The position numbers and the translations under genes were made by a program. Positions 1 to 10,799 of a stretch of DNA of 64,000 nt are shown piece by piece (position 1 is the first letter of the stretch; every line of letters begins with the position of its first letter). The notes beneath the pieces were generated by a model. It was not told the origin of the DNA, made no database searches, and worked only from the letters and a program-made list of their open reading frames with translations. The stretch comes from Diorhabda sublineata (Eukaryota > Arthropoda > Insecta > Coleoptera > Chrysomelidae): the NCBI RefSeq assembly GCF_026230105.1, contig NC_079486.1:8060001-8124000 (forward strand). The letters run 5' to 3'.

Positions 1-240
1 AGCTTAATCCGTCCCTGCATGAAGAGAAGTTCAAATATCTTGATGAACAAATTGGTTTCGTATACCATTCTGTTTTCATGTTATTGTTAATTTTATATAA
101 TGTGACATCAAGAAAATTGATTCTATTATTTTGCTCAACCTCGATTGTGAAATGAAGTTTTTTTGATAAGAATTCAATTTTTTTTATGTTTTCAATTTGA
201 TTCTTTGGTATAGCAGGAAAAATTAATTTTTTTTATCAGA
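1..240 (-). mobile_element. Penelope-like element reverse transcriptase fragment
   Basis: The minus strand reads through a Penelope-type RT segment: an NFLDVTLYK-like stretch, then WYTKP and SSRYLNFSS, typical of the region after the RT palm. It matches the plus-strand fragment at 4432-4900 but keeps a stretch that copy has lost. It runs off the window start, so its 3' part is unseen. The reading frame is broken near 200-240. Family assignment rests on recognised motifs; I am fairly sure it is a dead fragment. Confidence 0.7.
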
Positions 241-689
241 ACAAAGTTCTAAGTTGATTTTATCCTTATTTTGATATTCATGATGAAGGTGATCTATAGA
301 TCTATATAAATAAGCAAATTGTTAGTGTCCATATCATATTTTGATAGAGTTGAAAAAAGGCGAAACGTCAAAATTTATCTTTTTTTTTCTCAAAATTTTA
401 AAACAAAAAGAGCATTTAGATGCATTAATATAAATCAAAAGGTCTAAGAAATAAGAAATTGAATATTAAAAACTTTTACAAGCTTTGATAATAACAAAAA
501 TCACCCTCCTTACATCTTAAATATATAGTAGTAGTCAATTAAATTATTTGTATTTTTATTAGAATTTACAAAGTAGTGCTAATAATTTTACTAAAATTTT
601 TCAGGTCCTTTTTAACCATTCATAGCTTTTTTTCTAGATTCTTATGAATGTGAATTACTCCTAAAAATTCTCTTTTTCATGTATTAGAT
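241..689. other. AT-rich remnant sequence, partly repeated at 1935-2140
   Basis: No gene seen. The stretch around 490-690 resembles 1935-2140 (shared run of rtatgaatgt..., then ctaaaaattctctttt), suggesting both flank copies of the same Penelope-like element. Otherwise AT-rich with homopolymer runs. Confidence 0.4.
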
Positions 690-768
690 TTCAAAGAAAA
701 AATTAAAAGTATGAAAATTCCTAAAGAATTTGTATTTATTTCATTAGATGTGGTTTCTTTATATACAG
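690..768 (+). mobile_element. Penelope-like RT fragment (SLDVVSLYT motif)
   Basis: The plus strand encodes KIPKEFVFISLDVVSLYT, the conserved RT motif of Penelope-like elements that carries a catalytic aspartate (usually followed by N-x-P). The reading ends abruptly at a tatacagggt sequence that looks like a mariner-type terminus, so the RT seems to have been interrupted by a DNA transposon at a TA. Only about 25 codons remain. Confidence 0.6.
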
Positions 769-1200
769 GGTCCTTCACGACGTGCTGATTCGATATGTAT
801 ATGGGAAAGTACTGGGACTAGTGTTCTGAAAATTTTCTTGCATGGGTTTTCCGAAATGCTCGTTTTAGTTAAAATAATTTCAGTTGTCTGAAGTTTCCGG
901 TTCTACCGGAAGTGGATTCAAACTTCGTTATTTTAAACGGAATGCTATGGTTTTGGACACATGCCCTCCACTAAAAAATTATATTTCTAAGTTCAAGTGA
1001 GTTAGGTCCAATATCTTTGGACAAATAACACTTACAGCTTTCAAAATCTGTGAAAACCTTGACAAAAATTCGTATAAGATGATCAGAAAATTGTGGCGAA
1101 TTTCGCTATCTAAAAACTTAATTTTTTTCAAATGGCAATTTATTTTTCTCTTCACTACTGGATTCTAAATTAATAAGCGATTAATGGCGATTAATAAAAA
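764..1200. mobile_element. Probable mariner/DUF4817-type transposon terminus and non-coding remnant
   Basis: The stretch begins acagggtccttcacgac, in the style of the ACAGGGTG termini of DUF4817-type mariners (compare 5091). It then continues as non-coding sequence without a transposase frame. No second terminus was found, so boundaries are approximate. It could instead be an unrelated repeat. Confidence 0.35.
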
Positions 1201-1269
1201 ATCAGAGAAAAGAGACCAACGAACTAATCGTACCTAAACATTCTCGTTTAACAAAGGAAACCTGGGTCG

Positions 1270-1917
1270 AATATCTCACAATACAGTAGAGAGGAAGATG
1301 CTATTGAGCGCAACACTACAGATATAATCACAAATGAGGATATACAAATAGATAACAGAGACATAGAATTGGCGGTCCGACAATTAAAAAACAGAAAAAG
1401 CCCTGGACCCGACAACATTCCCAATGAACTGCTTAAGCACGGTGGTCAACAACTAACCAAACTGATTAACTAAATACCTGATAAATGGCGAACATGCAGT
1501 ACCATTCTGTTTAAAAAGAGAGACAAAAAATGCCAGAGAATTACAGAGGCATAAACCTACTGAGTACAACATTAAAACTATCAACAAAAATAATAACAAA
1601 CAAAATAAATAGTATTATATCCCTGTCGGCTGGACAATAAGGATTTAGAACGGGAAGCTCATGCACTGATGGAATGTTTGTTAAAAGACAGATTGCAGAG
1701 AAGTCGATCGAATACAACAAACCAGCCTACTGATCTGCAAAAAGCATTTAACCGAGTTTAGTTAGAGGATGTTGTACATTTACTCTACGACAGAAAAGTA
1801 ACCCATACCTTAATCAAAGTCATAGAGAATCTATACAGCGAGGAAAGAGGAATACGACAAGGCGATTCACAGAGTCCACTTCTTTTCAACATAATTATGG
1901 ATGAAATAATAAAATCG
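1270..1917 (+). mobile_element. RTE-like LINE reverse transcriptase fragment
   Basis: Discontinuous plus-strand reading contains RQLKNRKSPGPDNIPNELLK, NLLSTTLKL, GFRTGSSCTDGMF and LLFNIIMDEII, matching in order the RT of the LINEs at 27.8 and 59.9 kb. A stop replaces a residue before GFRTG, the usual FDRV motif is garbled (a NRV with a stop), and the part after LLFNIIMDEII, including the YADD box, is absent. The endonuclease is missing. Dead, 5'- and 3'-truncated copy. Confidence 0.8.
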
Positions 1918-2200
1918 AAATGTATTCCGAACTCTTTCCTGACAGTCTTCTTTTGTTCTAATAAGAAGAATTAATTTTTCCTTGGTTTCCACATCTTAAA
2001 TATATTAAATTTATTAGAATTTACCAAATAGAGCAATAAATTTTACTTAAATTATTTACACATTTTTTATCATTTATAGCTTTTTCGTTCGTATGAATGT
2101 TAACCATTTCTAAAAATTCTCTTTTTGTGAATTAGATACAGTTTCAAGAATTTTTGAATCTTAATAATTGAATTGTTTGAAATGTTTTTGAATTGAAATG
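1918..2200. other. Non-coding remnant
   Basis: No gene seen. Part (1935-2140) is a diverged copy of 490-690. The start (tattccgaactctttcctgacag) resembles 2268-2292, so this is fragmented transposon sequence. Confidence 0.4.
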
Positions 2201-3010
2201 TTTTTTTTTTGATATTTCATGGTTCGTTAATGCAGTTCTATTTTTTTATCGTATTGATTGATACGCATTCCAAACTCTTTCCTGGCAGACTTCTTTTGTA
2301 GATAGCGACAAAAAAATCTAATGGGATGATATCTGGTGAACGGTGAGGCCATTGATGCAAAGTACTATCCATCAATCCTCAAAATGAGTCTGTAAAAAGT
2401 TGTGGTGGGGCTCCGTCGTGCTGATATCACAGCTGATTCCAAATCAGATTTAGATGTGAATAATTTTCTAATTTTTTTAGATATCTGAAATAAACAAAAA
2501 TTTGAAGTAAAATTCACCCTCAAATTTAAATACTAAGATTACAATCCGAATTTTCGCCATAAAAATGTACCAGCAGCATACAGTCATTTTTTATCGCATC
2601 ATAAACATTGAAATTCAAGTACCTTGAAACTGTCTTTCACTCAACATTTGAGGATTAGTATCACTCCAATAATGAGAGTTACGCCGGTTAAATATTTCAT
2701 TCTAATGAATTTTACATTTGTCCAAATTGAATTTTGTAAAAAATTATCGTCTTCATGAGTTTTAATTAATATAAATTCACAAAAAGCAATTCTTTTATTG
2801 TCACCTGGCTTTAAATTTGGTATGAACGAGATTGAATACGGATGGAACTTGTGTTTTTTAAGAATCCTGTGAATACTCATATCTAATATTCCCAAATCTC
2901 TCTCCGCATCGGTCAATGAATTTTCAGGATACGCTTTGAAGTATCGCAAGACTTTAATTTCATTGGCATCATTGTCTACAACAGCACCTTCTTCAATTAC
3001 TATGTAATGT
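2200..3010 (-). pseudogene. DUF4817-type mariner transposase, broken
   Basis: The longest open stretch (2641-2949) encodes RYFKAYPENSLTDAERDLGI and SIHRILKKHKFHPY, the N-terminal helix-turn-helix region of this transposase type, then an F-C-E-F-I-L-I segment leading to the first catalytic region. The frame then breaks. Near 2290-2440, in another frame, comes QHDGAPPQ followed by WPHRSPDIIPLDFF, the C-terminal catalytic signature (usually WPPRSPDLTPLDFF). Several frameshifts and stops; inactive. Confidence 0.75.
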
Positions 3011-3229
3011 ACTATGCAACAAACTGACCGTGGGTTTTACAATTATGAATGAGCCCTGTAAGAGTATCAGAGGTGGGTCGTAGTCTATCCAGTTATCGAA
3101 AATAAAAAGTATCACACGCTCGTTCAATAACCCTATCACATTCTCCGTATATTACCAGCAAATTGAAATAATTTTGATCAATAAGTCGTAAACGGGACAT
3201 GATGAACACTTTTGAAACGCTTAAATGTC

Positions 3230-3817
3230 AAGCTGTTTTCTTTGTACGTACGAAACAAGAGATTCACCAGTTATTGTTCTACCCTTATCCAAAAAATCAC
3301 TCATGATTACTCCATGGCAATCCCAAAAAACGGAAGTAAGAACTTTTCCAGCTGATTTTTGGAGACGAAACTTCTTTTAGTCTTGGAGAATCTGAGTGTT
3401 GCCATTCCATCGATTCTTGCTTTATTTCTGGATCGTAGAAGTGTACCCAAGTCTACATCGTTTTCAAATCGAGCACAGATCGAACGCGATGCTTCTACCC
3501 TTGCACTTCAATGGAATAGAAAATTTACTTCTTTTGATGCTTACAGTCCAATTTTTCACGTTTGCATACGAAAGATATTGATCACCAAGGGTATTACGTA
3601 TATCTTCGTAAATCTGCTTACCACTTTTAAATAAAGATACTTAATGATTGCTGGATACTCCAATATTTCGATTTTCATAATATCGTTGAACATCTTTTTT
3701 AACGTCAAAATTTACACTGACACTTCTAATAAGTTATTGTTCGTTGCTATGGTAACGCAATATTTTGTTTATGCATGGAACTGATCTAGGCTAACTAGAT
3801 ATCAATACATCCTCGTA
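3230..3817 (-). pseudogene. mariner transposon, internally deleted
   Basis: The minus strand carries mariner transposase pieces: AIIKYLYLK near the N-terminus, then DETWVHFYDPEIKQESMEWQ (first catalytic D of the D,D34D triad), then WSNHE/RTITGE. Its outer end (3785-3817) reads, on the minus strand, TACGAGGATGTATTGATA, matching the termini of the mariners at 37620 and 55313. The middle is deleted relative to a usual 345-aa transposase and frameshifts are frequent. Plus-strand ORFs here are shadows. Confidence 0.75.
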
Positions 3818-3994
3818 CATATTCTGCTATCAAATGCTCAATTGCAGAATAAATTTCATTTGCTGTTGTATTATCTGTCAATTGAACGCACTTAAATAGT
3901 CCTTCAGTTATTTTAGTTACTGTTAATGCTAATGTTAATGTTAATAATAATAAAAACTGCAAGTTTGCGTTATATAATTACAGGGTAAAAATCT

Positions 3995-4425
3995 GATTGT
4001 CACTCAAATGTATTCAAATATTCAAGCATTTGAAACTAAGTTGAGACTGTGGGAAAATTAGATAAATAATGAATCTTTGAGGAATTTCCGTTATTTAAAA
4101 TCATTTGGAACTGTGAACCAAAAAATGGGAAGTTTATTGTCAACATCTGTAGAATTTCATTACGGAATTCAACAATCGATTTGAAGTCTTTCGCAAAATG
4201 AATAAAATTGAATTCCCAATTTTCAACAATCCATTCAATTTTGAAGTTTCACAGCCACCAGTTCATTTACAAATGGAGTTGATAGATCCTCAATCGGAGA
4301 GTATTTTGAGATAAAAACTTTAATGATGTTAAAACTCTTGTATTTTATACACAATATTTCAAGAGTTTGGATAATTACCGGAATTAAAAAAGCATGCAGC
4401 ATGCATACTCTGCATGTAAGCACAA
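3995..4425 (+). pseudogene. hAT (ZBED-like) transposase fragment
   Basis: Plus-strand frames give QAFETKLRLWEN, then NEFNNRF-like and HLQMELIDPQSESIL-like pieces, then FYTQYFKSLDNYRN and HACSMH. This order matches the C-terminal half of ZBED5/SCAND3-like hAT transposases (LQLELIDLQ box, then the segment before the dimerisation box). Stops and frameshifts abound. It abuts the Penelope fragment at 4432. Assignment is from motif memory, not alignment. Confidence 0.6.
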
Positions 4426-4431
4426 TTAGTA

Positions 4432-4900
4432 ATGGAAGATCTCGAGGAAACTGTCCTTAGCAAACTTGATATAAATAGTCCATTCTTTTTCCGATATGTA
4501 GATGATTGCATTACTGTTGTACCAAAGAATCAAATTGAAAACGTAAATCAAAAATTCAACTTATATCATAAAAAAACAGAATGGTATACGAAACCAATTT
4601 GTTCATCAAGATATTTGAACTTCTCTTCATGTCATCCTATGTCACAAAAAAAAGATCAGTGATAAGTTAGGCTGATAGATCTATCAAACTATCAGTACAT
4701 GAAACATTAAAACATAAAATACAAGGACTTTCCCATCAACTATCAAATTATTTTAATAAATATATTATTAAGAGTCATAAAGGACATAATACCATATCCA
4801 AATATTTGACTAAATTAAAATCTAAAACACCAAAAAACAAAAGAAGTAATATTATATATCAAGTGCCTTGTACTAATTGGCTGGCTGGCTAATGTTTTTT
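4432..4900 (+). mobile_element. Penelope-like element RT and linker fragment
   Basis: Starts with DINSPFFFRYVDDCITVVPK; YVDD is the RT catalytic box of Penelope-like elements. WYTKP and SRYLNFSSCHPMSQK follow directly, so roughly 30 residues present in the fragment at 1-240 are deleted. After a stop at 4660 a further frame reads TISKYLTKLKSKTPKNKRSN-like sequence and IIYQVPC, the linker before the GIY-YIG endonuclease. The endonuclease itself is missing. Confidence 0.75.
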
Positions 4901-5090
4901 TGATATTTCGTGGTTCGTTAATGCAGATCTATTTCTTTAAAGGTATTGATGACCTTTTAATCTATGTTCTAAATACTGAGAATAAATACTACTAAATATT
5001 ACTTCCAATATTATATATCAAGTACCTTGAATTTTAGCGGCATATGTAACGACCATAGCCTTCACAGCTATTTTGAAAAAGTTCCTTCAT

Positions 5091-6040
5091 ACAGGGTGAT
5101 TGATATACCTCAAAATATGATGATACTGTTCATCATGCCTTATGCAAATATTGCTAGTTTCCAAGATACGGGGTGTTCAAAGTTTAAATTTAAATTTTGA
5201 TTTTCGCAATAATTTTTTATGTTTTCACAATTTCTCTTTGAAAATTGTCAATTTTGCGTTTTTTGGCATGAGGATTCATAATTTACACTAAATTCAATAA
5301 ATTTCAATTACAAATTTATTATTCCTCAAATTTGTAACAATATCAAATTTGTCAACAAAAATATAAAATGCCTAAAAATGTCCACCATTTACTTCAATAC
5401 ACTTTATAATCCGCTTTCGTAAAGATCTTTTAGCCACTTTTAGACAGTTTGTGTAAAAGCAATAATTGGATAATAATAAGAATAAGTAATACATTAGTGT
5501 ACCATTTAGTACATTTTAGTAATTAACAAGAGAAATAGTTATTTATCAAATAATGCCTAGGCATAACGATTTCTCAAATAATGAGATGCGCGATATGATT
5601 TGTGTGTTTGCTCAGTCAAATTATAGTGGTCCAACTGTGGCTCGATGATATTCACAATTATACTCAAATCGAAGGCAATCCAATTACAAACTGTACCGAA
5701 ATCTTTACAATCGCTTAGGTGAAACGGGGTCTTTACGCTCTAAAACTGAGCACGGTGCTACAAAAAAAATCACTGCCGATGAAGAAGATGAAATTTCAAT
5801 TTGTGTTACGGAGAATCCAGATATCAGTACTCGCCGATTAAGTCTGCAAACAGGTATAAGCCAATCATCTATTTTTAGAATACTGAAGAGGAAAAAATTG
5901 CATCCATATCGTAACACTCCTGTTCAGAATTTATTATCTAAAGATTTACGTAAGCGTCTACAATTTATCCATTTTTTGCAAGATAAACAAAATGTTAACC
6001 CAGATTTTCTGGATACAATTCTTTTTACTGATGAGGCAAC
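5091..6040 (+). pseudogene. DUF4817-type mariner with transposase cut by gypsy LTR
   Basis: The 5' terminus is probably ACAGGGTGATTGATATAC at 5091. A transposase frame opens at ATG 5553 (MPRHNDFSNNEMRDMI), has one in-frame TGA near 5646, then runs on through NPDISTRRLSLQTGISQSSI (HTH region), RLQFIHFLQDKQ and DTILFTDEAT, where the first catalytic D sits. It stops where the gypsy LTR begins at 6041. The rest of the transposase is not found beyond the other LTR at 10433. Confidence 0.75.
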
Positions 6041-6228
6041 TGTTTCAGGTTAGCTTTAATATTATTATTTAAATAAAACACGTTTAGTTTTGAAAACACG
6101 TTTTACTTCGTTCTTCTATATGTTCTAACCTAACTATCTAAGTCTCCCGCTTCCCAACTGTCACTTGCCAGGTGACCATAGAACATTCAAGCTAGTACAT
6201 GGCACTGTGAAGTGTCATATACGTAACA
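6041..6228 (-). repeat. gypsy 3' LTR
   Basis: 188 bp, TG...CA termini. I count five differences from the partner LTR at 10245-10432, about 97% identity, so the insertion is fairly young compared with the surrounding fragments. The polypurine tract on the minus strand occupies about 6229-6240. Confidence 0.9.
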
Positions 6229-6270
6229 TCTCCCCTTTTTGGACTTATACTGAAATAATTGAAATACTAA

Positions 6271-9200
6271 CTAAGTGTTCTCACTTGATTCATCAGCACT
6301 ACTAGGTTTACAGTTTATGTTTATATTTTCGTTGTTGTTTGACGCATTTATAACCGTTGGATTTTTTGTATTTTTTAGAAAGGAAGAATTTCTTTTATAA
6401 ACCCTGCCATTTTCATCACTAACCAAGTATGATCGTGGAGTATTAGTATTTGATAAGACTTTTCCCGGTGTTCAATACCCATCCTTCTTCAATTTAAATA
6501 GTATATCTTGATTTTCGTTAAAATCTGAGCTGCTACGTGTAAATTTATCATGATAGCTTTTTACTGCCAACTTTCTTTCTACTTTTTTCCCATACTCGTT
6601 AGTGGTTTCGGGTTCCAATAATTTGTTGGATATAGGCAAACCTGTTCTTAGTAACCTGCTTTGTAATAACTCTGAAGGTGAGGCCTCAAGACCACATAGT
6701 GGTGTAACTCTGTAATTTAACAAATGAACAAATATTTCGTCTTCATTGTTACACTTTTATAATAACTGTTTACATATGTGTACGGCTTTTTCAGCCAACC
6801 CATTCGACTTTGGGTACTTGGGACTCGTAAAAACACATTGTATGTTGTATTGATTACAAAATTCTTTAAATTTAAAGCTGTTGTAGGGATTGTTATCAAA
6901 TATAAACTTTGCAGGTAATCCAAAATTAGAAAATATTACTTTTAATTGTTTTAAGATTTCATCTATACTTTTTCTTTGTATTTCTTTCAATTCGATCCAA
7001 TTGCTGTAGTAATCGACTACAACTAAATAATATTTTGATGCTTATTCTAATATATCAGACCCCACTATCTCAAATGGATATTTAGGTACCTCGTGCGCTA
7101 TTAGCGGTTCTTTTATTTTATTTCTGCTGAATTTCTCACATATGCGACACCTTGAAATAAAATTTTCAATATCAGTTATTATACCCGGCCAGTATAATAT
7201 TTTCCTTGCCCACTTCTTTGTTTTTTCCATGCCAAAATGGGATTTATGTAGCTCTCTAGTCATATGATTTTGTAGTTTTTTGGGTACGCAAATTCGCTCG
7301 TTGAAAAATAAAATTCCATGGCGAACCAGTAGATCGTCTTTTATTTTATAATACTGCTTTAGTTCAGTGTTACCCAATACTTTTTTATCTGGCCAACCTT
7401 TAATGCAATATTCAGTAACTTTTTTAAGAGTACTATCATACAAAGTTTCCTTGCTTACCTCAGCTAATCGACTATTTGTAATGGGTCTTTCAATGTCAAT
7501 CGTATGCACAACCTCTTCCATTTCACAATCTTCATTTACTTTGTCTTTTATGAATGACCTACTTAAAAGATCAGCTATATACATCTTTGAACCTGGTATG
7601 TACTCAACTTCGAAATTATATTTTAAGATTTTCAAGCGCATTCTCTGTAGTCTGGACGTAATTTTATTAATATCTTTTTGCTGAATGCCAATTATTGGCT
7701 TGTGATCGGTTTGTACTGTTATCTTATTACCGTAAACAAACGGATGAAACTTAATTAGACTAAAACAAATTGATAAATACTCCTTTTCTATTTGTGCGTA
7801 CCTTGTCTCGGTTTCAGTAAGACGTCTTGAGCAAAATGCTATGGGTTGACCTCCTTGCATAAGGCACCCTCCCACTCCATACTGGGAACTATCACTTTGT
7901 ACTGTAATAGGTAAGTTTGGGTTAAATATTTTAAGGGTTGGTAAATTACCTATAACTTTTTTCAGATTGCTAAATGTATTTTCATGATCAGCAGTCCACA
8001 AGAAATTTACGTTATTTTTTATTAAACCTCTTAGAGGCGCTACTATTTCTGACATCTTTGGTATAAATTTCGTTAAGTAATTTACCATGCCCAGAATTCT
8101 CAGCAATTCTTTTTTATTTTTTGGCGCTTCTAAAGCCATTATTGCCTCTACATATGAATTATTTGGTTTTATCCCCTCTTTGGAATAAACCTGCCCCAAG
8201 TATTTTACTTCCTTTACTTTGTATTGTAACTTGTTAGCATTAAATCTTACATTAAACTGTTTAACTCTCTCTAGTACTTTATTCATTATCAAATCATGTT
8301 CTCTTTCGTCTTTACCAGCAATTATTAAGTCATCAAAATATATTGGGATATTTAAATCTCCGAAAATTCTTTCATTTACTCGTTGGAAAACTTCTGGACT
8401 ACATGATAGACCAAAACATAACCTCTTAAAACGATATTTACCGAATGGTGTTATAAATGTGCATAATTTTTGGCTATCTTTAACCAATCCTATGTGATAG
8501 AAGGCATCTGACATATCTATCACACTGTAGATACTTTTCCCCTTTAATTTTAAGCCTATTTCTTCTGTTGTTGGTATAGGATGCCTATCTATACAAATAT
8601 ACTTATTTAAATGTATAGGGTCTAAACAGATTCTTAACTTGTCTGAATTAGGTTTTTTGACACATACTATATTACTTACCCATTCTGAAGGTTCATCGAC
8701 CTTCTCAATTATATCTTTGTCTACTAACTCATCCAAAGTGTTTTTTAGCTTTCCTTTAATTTTTTCAGCGACTCTTCTGCAATTACTTACAACTGGTTTG
8801 TAACCCTCTTTTAATAAAATCCTATATTTAAACTGAACCTTACCAGTACCTTCAAACAACTTTTTATTCTGATTGATGAAATTTTCTTTAGGATCTCTTT
8901 TATTCTTTAAGTTAACTTCATCCAGCTTGCATATTATATTTAATTTTACACAGGTTTTTAATCCAAGAATAGGTTTGCCTCGTATATCTACAACCAAGAA
9001 CTTTACATTTTGAATATTATTTTTAATTAAACATTTTAAAATTATACTTCCTACAACTCTGATTTTATTGTTGCCATAGGCTATAATACTTTGCTCTGAA
9101 TGTATTATGTCATTCTCCCTTTCTAATTTTTTTATATAACTTATTGGAAGCACATTACATTGAGCTCCAGAATCAACCTTAAACTTAATTACACTATTAT

Positions 9201-9615
9201 CAATACATACATTTTCTGTCCATATTTTTTCAAGTTCTGAATTATCATTCTCATAAATATTGAATACAGTTAGATTGTTAATAACAAAATCTTCATCACT
9301 CGAATCATTTTCATCAACAAGATTTACATGTTGATTACTATTTATATTTCTATTGTGACTGTTAAAATATTTACCTTTGTTCTTATTTATCTTACTGTTA
9401 CTAAAGTTATCTTTTTTATTGTATCCTGTTTTGCATCCTACAGCAAAATGTCCTTCCAGTCCACACTTAGCGTAGTTTTTTCCGAAAGCAAAACACTTGC
9501 CTTTGGTGTGTCTTCTGCCACATTTCAAGCACCTGTACTCTCTTCCGTTATTATTGCCACTGTCGCTAGTACTAGGGTCACCTTGACTGTATCCTCTTCT
9601 TCGAATTAAATTCAC
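6271..9615 (-). pseudogene. gypsy pol polyprotein with three in-frame stops
   Basis: The open part (7042-9615, 857 codons) carries, in order: a Cys/His zinc-knuckle region (about residues 29-60; the second CCHC box has Tyr where the first Cys is expected), aspartic protease VDSGAQCNVLP, reverse transcriptase with YFDDLIIAG at about 426, RNase H (TVQSDSSQYGVGG, then TDHKP) and the integrase HHCC domain. The same frame continues after the stop at 7042 into the integrase core (VVVDYYSNW; FIFDNNPYN; SNGLAEKAV) and passes two more stops (6757, 6472) before a natural end at 6271. All lie in one phase, so nonsense mutations, not frameshifts, killed pol. Confidence 0.88.
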
Positions 9616-9692
9616 TTCTTCCTTGTTTAAATCTTTTGCTTGAAGCTTAGTAGCTTCTGTTGTTCTACAAGTGCTTTCTGCAGTTTCCAGAT

Positions 9693-10163
9693 TTAAATAT
9701 TTATTCCCAATAGTTTTTCTTGCAAATTATGATCTTGGACCCCTAAAATTATTCTATCTCTTATAAGACTATCTTCTTGAGTTCCAAAATTGCACGGTTT
9801 AGCTAATAATTTCAAGTCTTTTATAAAATGATCCATGCTTTCTCCCTCTGTCTGATTTCTTGAGAAAAATTTGAAACGATCAAACGTTTCATTATTGCGT
9901 GGTTTACAATAATTGTCAAAAGCTGCTATGACTTCTTTGTAATTTCCTTTTTGATCTTCTGATAGACTTAATGTGCTGAATACTTCTATAGCCTCCTCAC
10001 CAGCGGAGTTTAAAAACAAAGCGATTTTGCGTTCATCTGACTTTCCACTTAATTCGGTTGCTTTTAAGTAAATTTCGAAATGTTGTTTAAACTTCTCATA
10101 ATTTTTATGAAGGTTTTGATCAAATACAAGACTTGATGGCGGTTTAAATCCGCTTGAATCCAT
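9693..10163 (-). CDS. gypsy gag (capsid region)
   Basis: 156 residues starting at an ATG shortly after the 5' LTR and primer site. It contains FKQHFEIYLKATEL, a capsid-like RKIALFLNSAGEEA stretch and QTEGESMDHFIKDLKLLAK / IRDRIILGVQD, characteristic of gypsy gag in arthropods. The frame ends at 9693, but a shifted frame (9615 onward) carries on with the ETAESTCRTTEATKLQAKD segment that leads into the zinc knuckles. So gag and pol differ by one frame: either a damaged single ORF or a translational frameshift; I favour damage. Confidence 0.8.
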   Translation of the reverse strand: MDSSGFKPPSSLVFDQNLHKNYEKFKQHFEIYLKATELSGKSDERKIALFLNSAGEEAIEVFSTLSLSEDQKGNYKEVIAAFDNYCKPRNNETFDRFKFFSRNQTEGESMDHFIKDLKLLAKPCNFGTQEDSLIRDRIILGVQDHNLQEKLLGINI

Positions 10164-10244
10164 ATTAAAATCTTATTCTCAACTAAAGTTCTGTATTTTA
10201 TATTTATTAAACTCACTCTTCTTGTTAATTCACACCTGACACCA

Positions 10245-10432
10245 TGTTTCAGGTTAGCTTTAATATTATTATTTAAATAAAACACGATTAGTTTTGAGAA
10301 CACGTTTTACTTCGTTCCTCTATATGTTCTAACCTAACTATCTAAGTCCCCCGCTTCCCAACTGTCACTTGCCAGATGACCATAGAACATTCAAGCTAGT
10401 ACATGGCACTGTGAAGTGTCATATACGTAACA
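10245..10432 (-). repeat. gypsy 5' LTR
   Basis: 188-bp partner of 6041-6228, with TG...CA ends. It presumably carries the element's promoter and polyadenylation signals: AATAAA is visible on the plus strand in both LTRs, whereas no canonical signal was sought on the minus strand. Confidence 0.9.
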
Positions 10433-10799
10433 TATAGAAACGAAATTTTATAATAAATCTGAATTTGCATTACAAGTAATTTCGTATTGAAACATGAGAA
10501 AATTCTCTTTCGAATTTATCCTTGGAAAACGGGCAAAAACACACACAAACTCGATATTCTTTGGAGATGCTTTAGCGAAATGAAATGCCCGCTTTTTCTG
10601 CTTAACGATTTGACAAGTGCTATTCGTTAAATGTAAAATTCATTCTAATAATATATCAACAAACGGAAACGGAAACTTCATTTATTTACTTACAAAGTTT
10701 TCTCTAACTAATTTTTGAAAAATCAATTGTAACTTTATTCATATTTTTGAATATTCAACTGATCCTGAAAATTAAGTATTTCGATGTTTACCTGGACAA
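10433..10799. other. Unassigned AT-rich sequence
   Basis: No gene or repeat recognised. It directly abuts the gypsy LTR and does not continue the mariner transposase interrupted on the other side. Confidence 0.4.

Larger units (their letters stand above)
6041..10432 (-). mobile_element. Ty3/gypsy LTR retrotransposon, near full length
   Basis: The element lies on the minus strand: 5' LTR 10245-10432, gag, pol, 3' LTR 6041-6228. On the minus strand both LTRs start TGTTACGTATATGAC and end CTGAAACA. A tRNA-like primer site (TGGTGTCAGGTGTGAATT) follows the 5' LTR directly and a polypurine tract (AAAAAGGGGAGA) precedes the 3' LTR. There is no env. Flanking bases (gcaac and tatag) do not form a target duplication. 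Confidence 0.9.
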
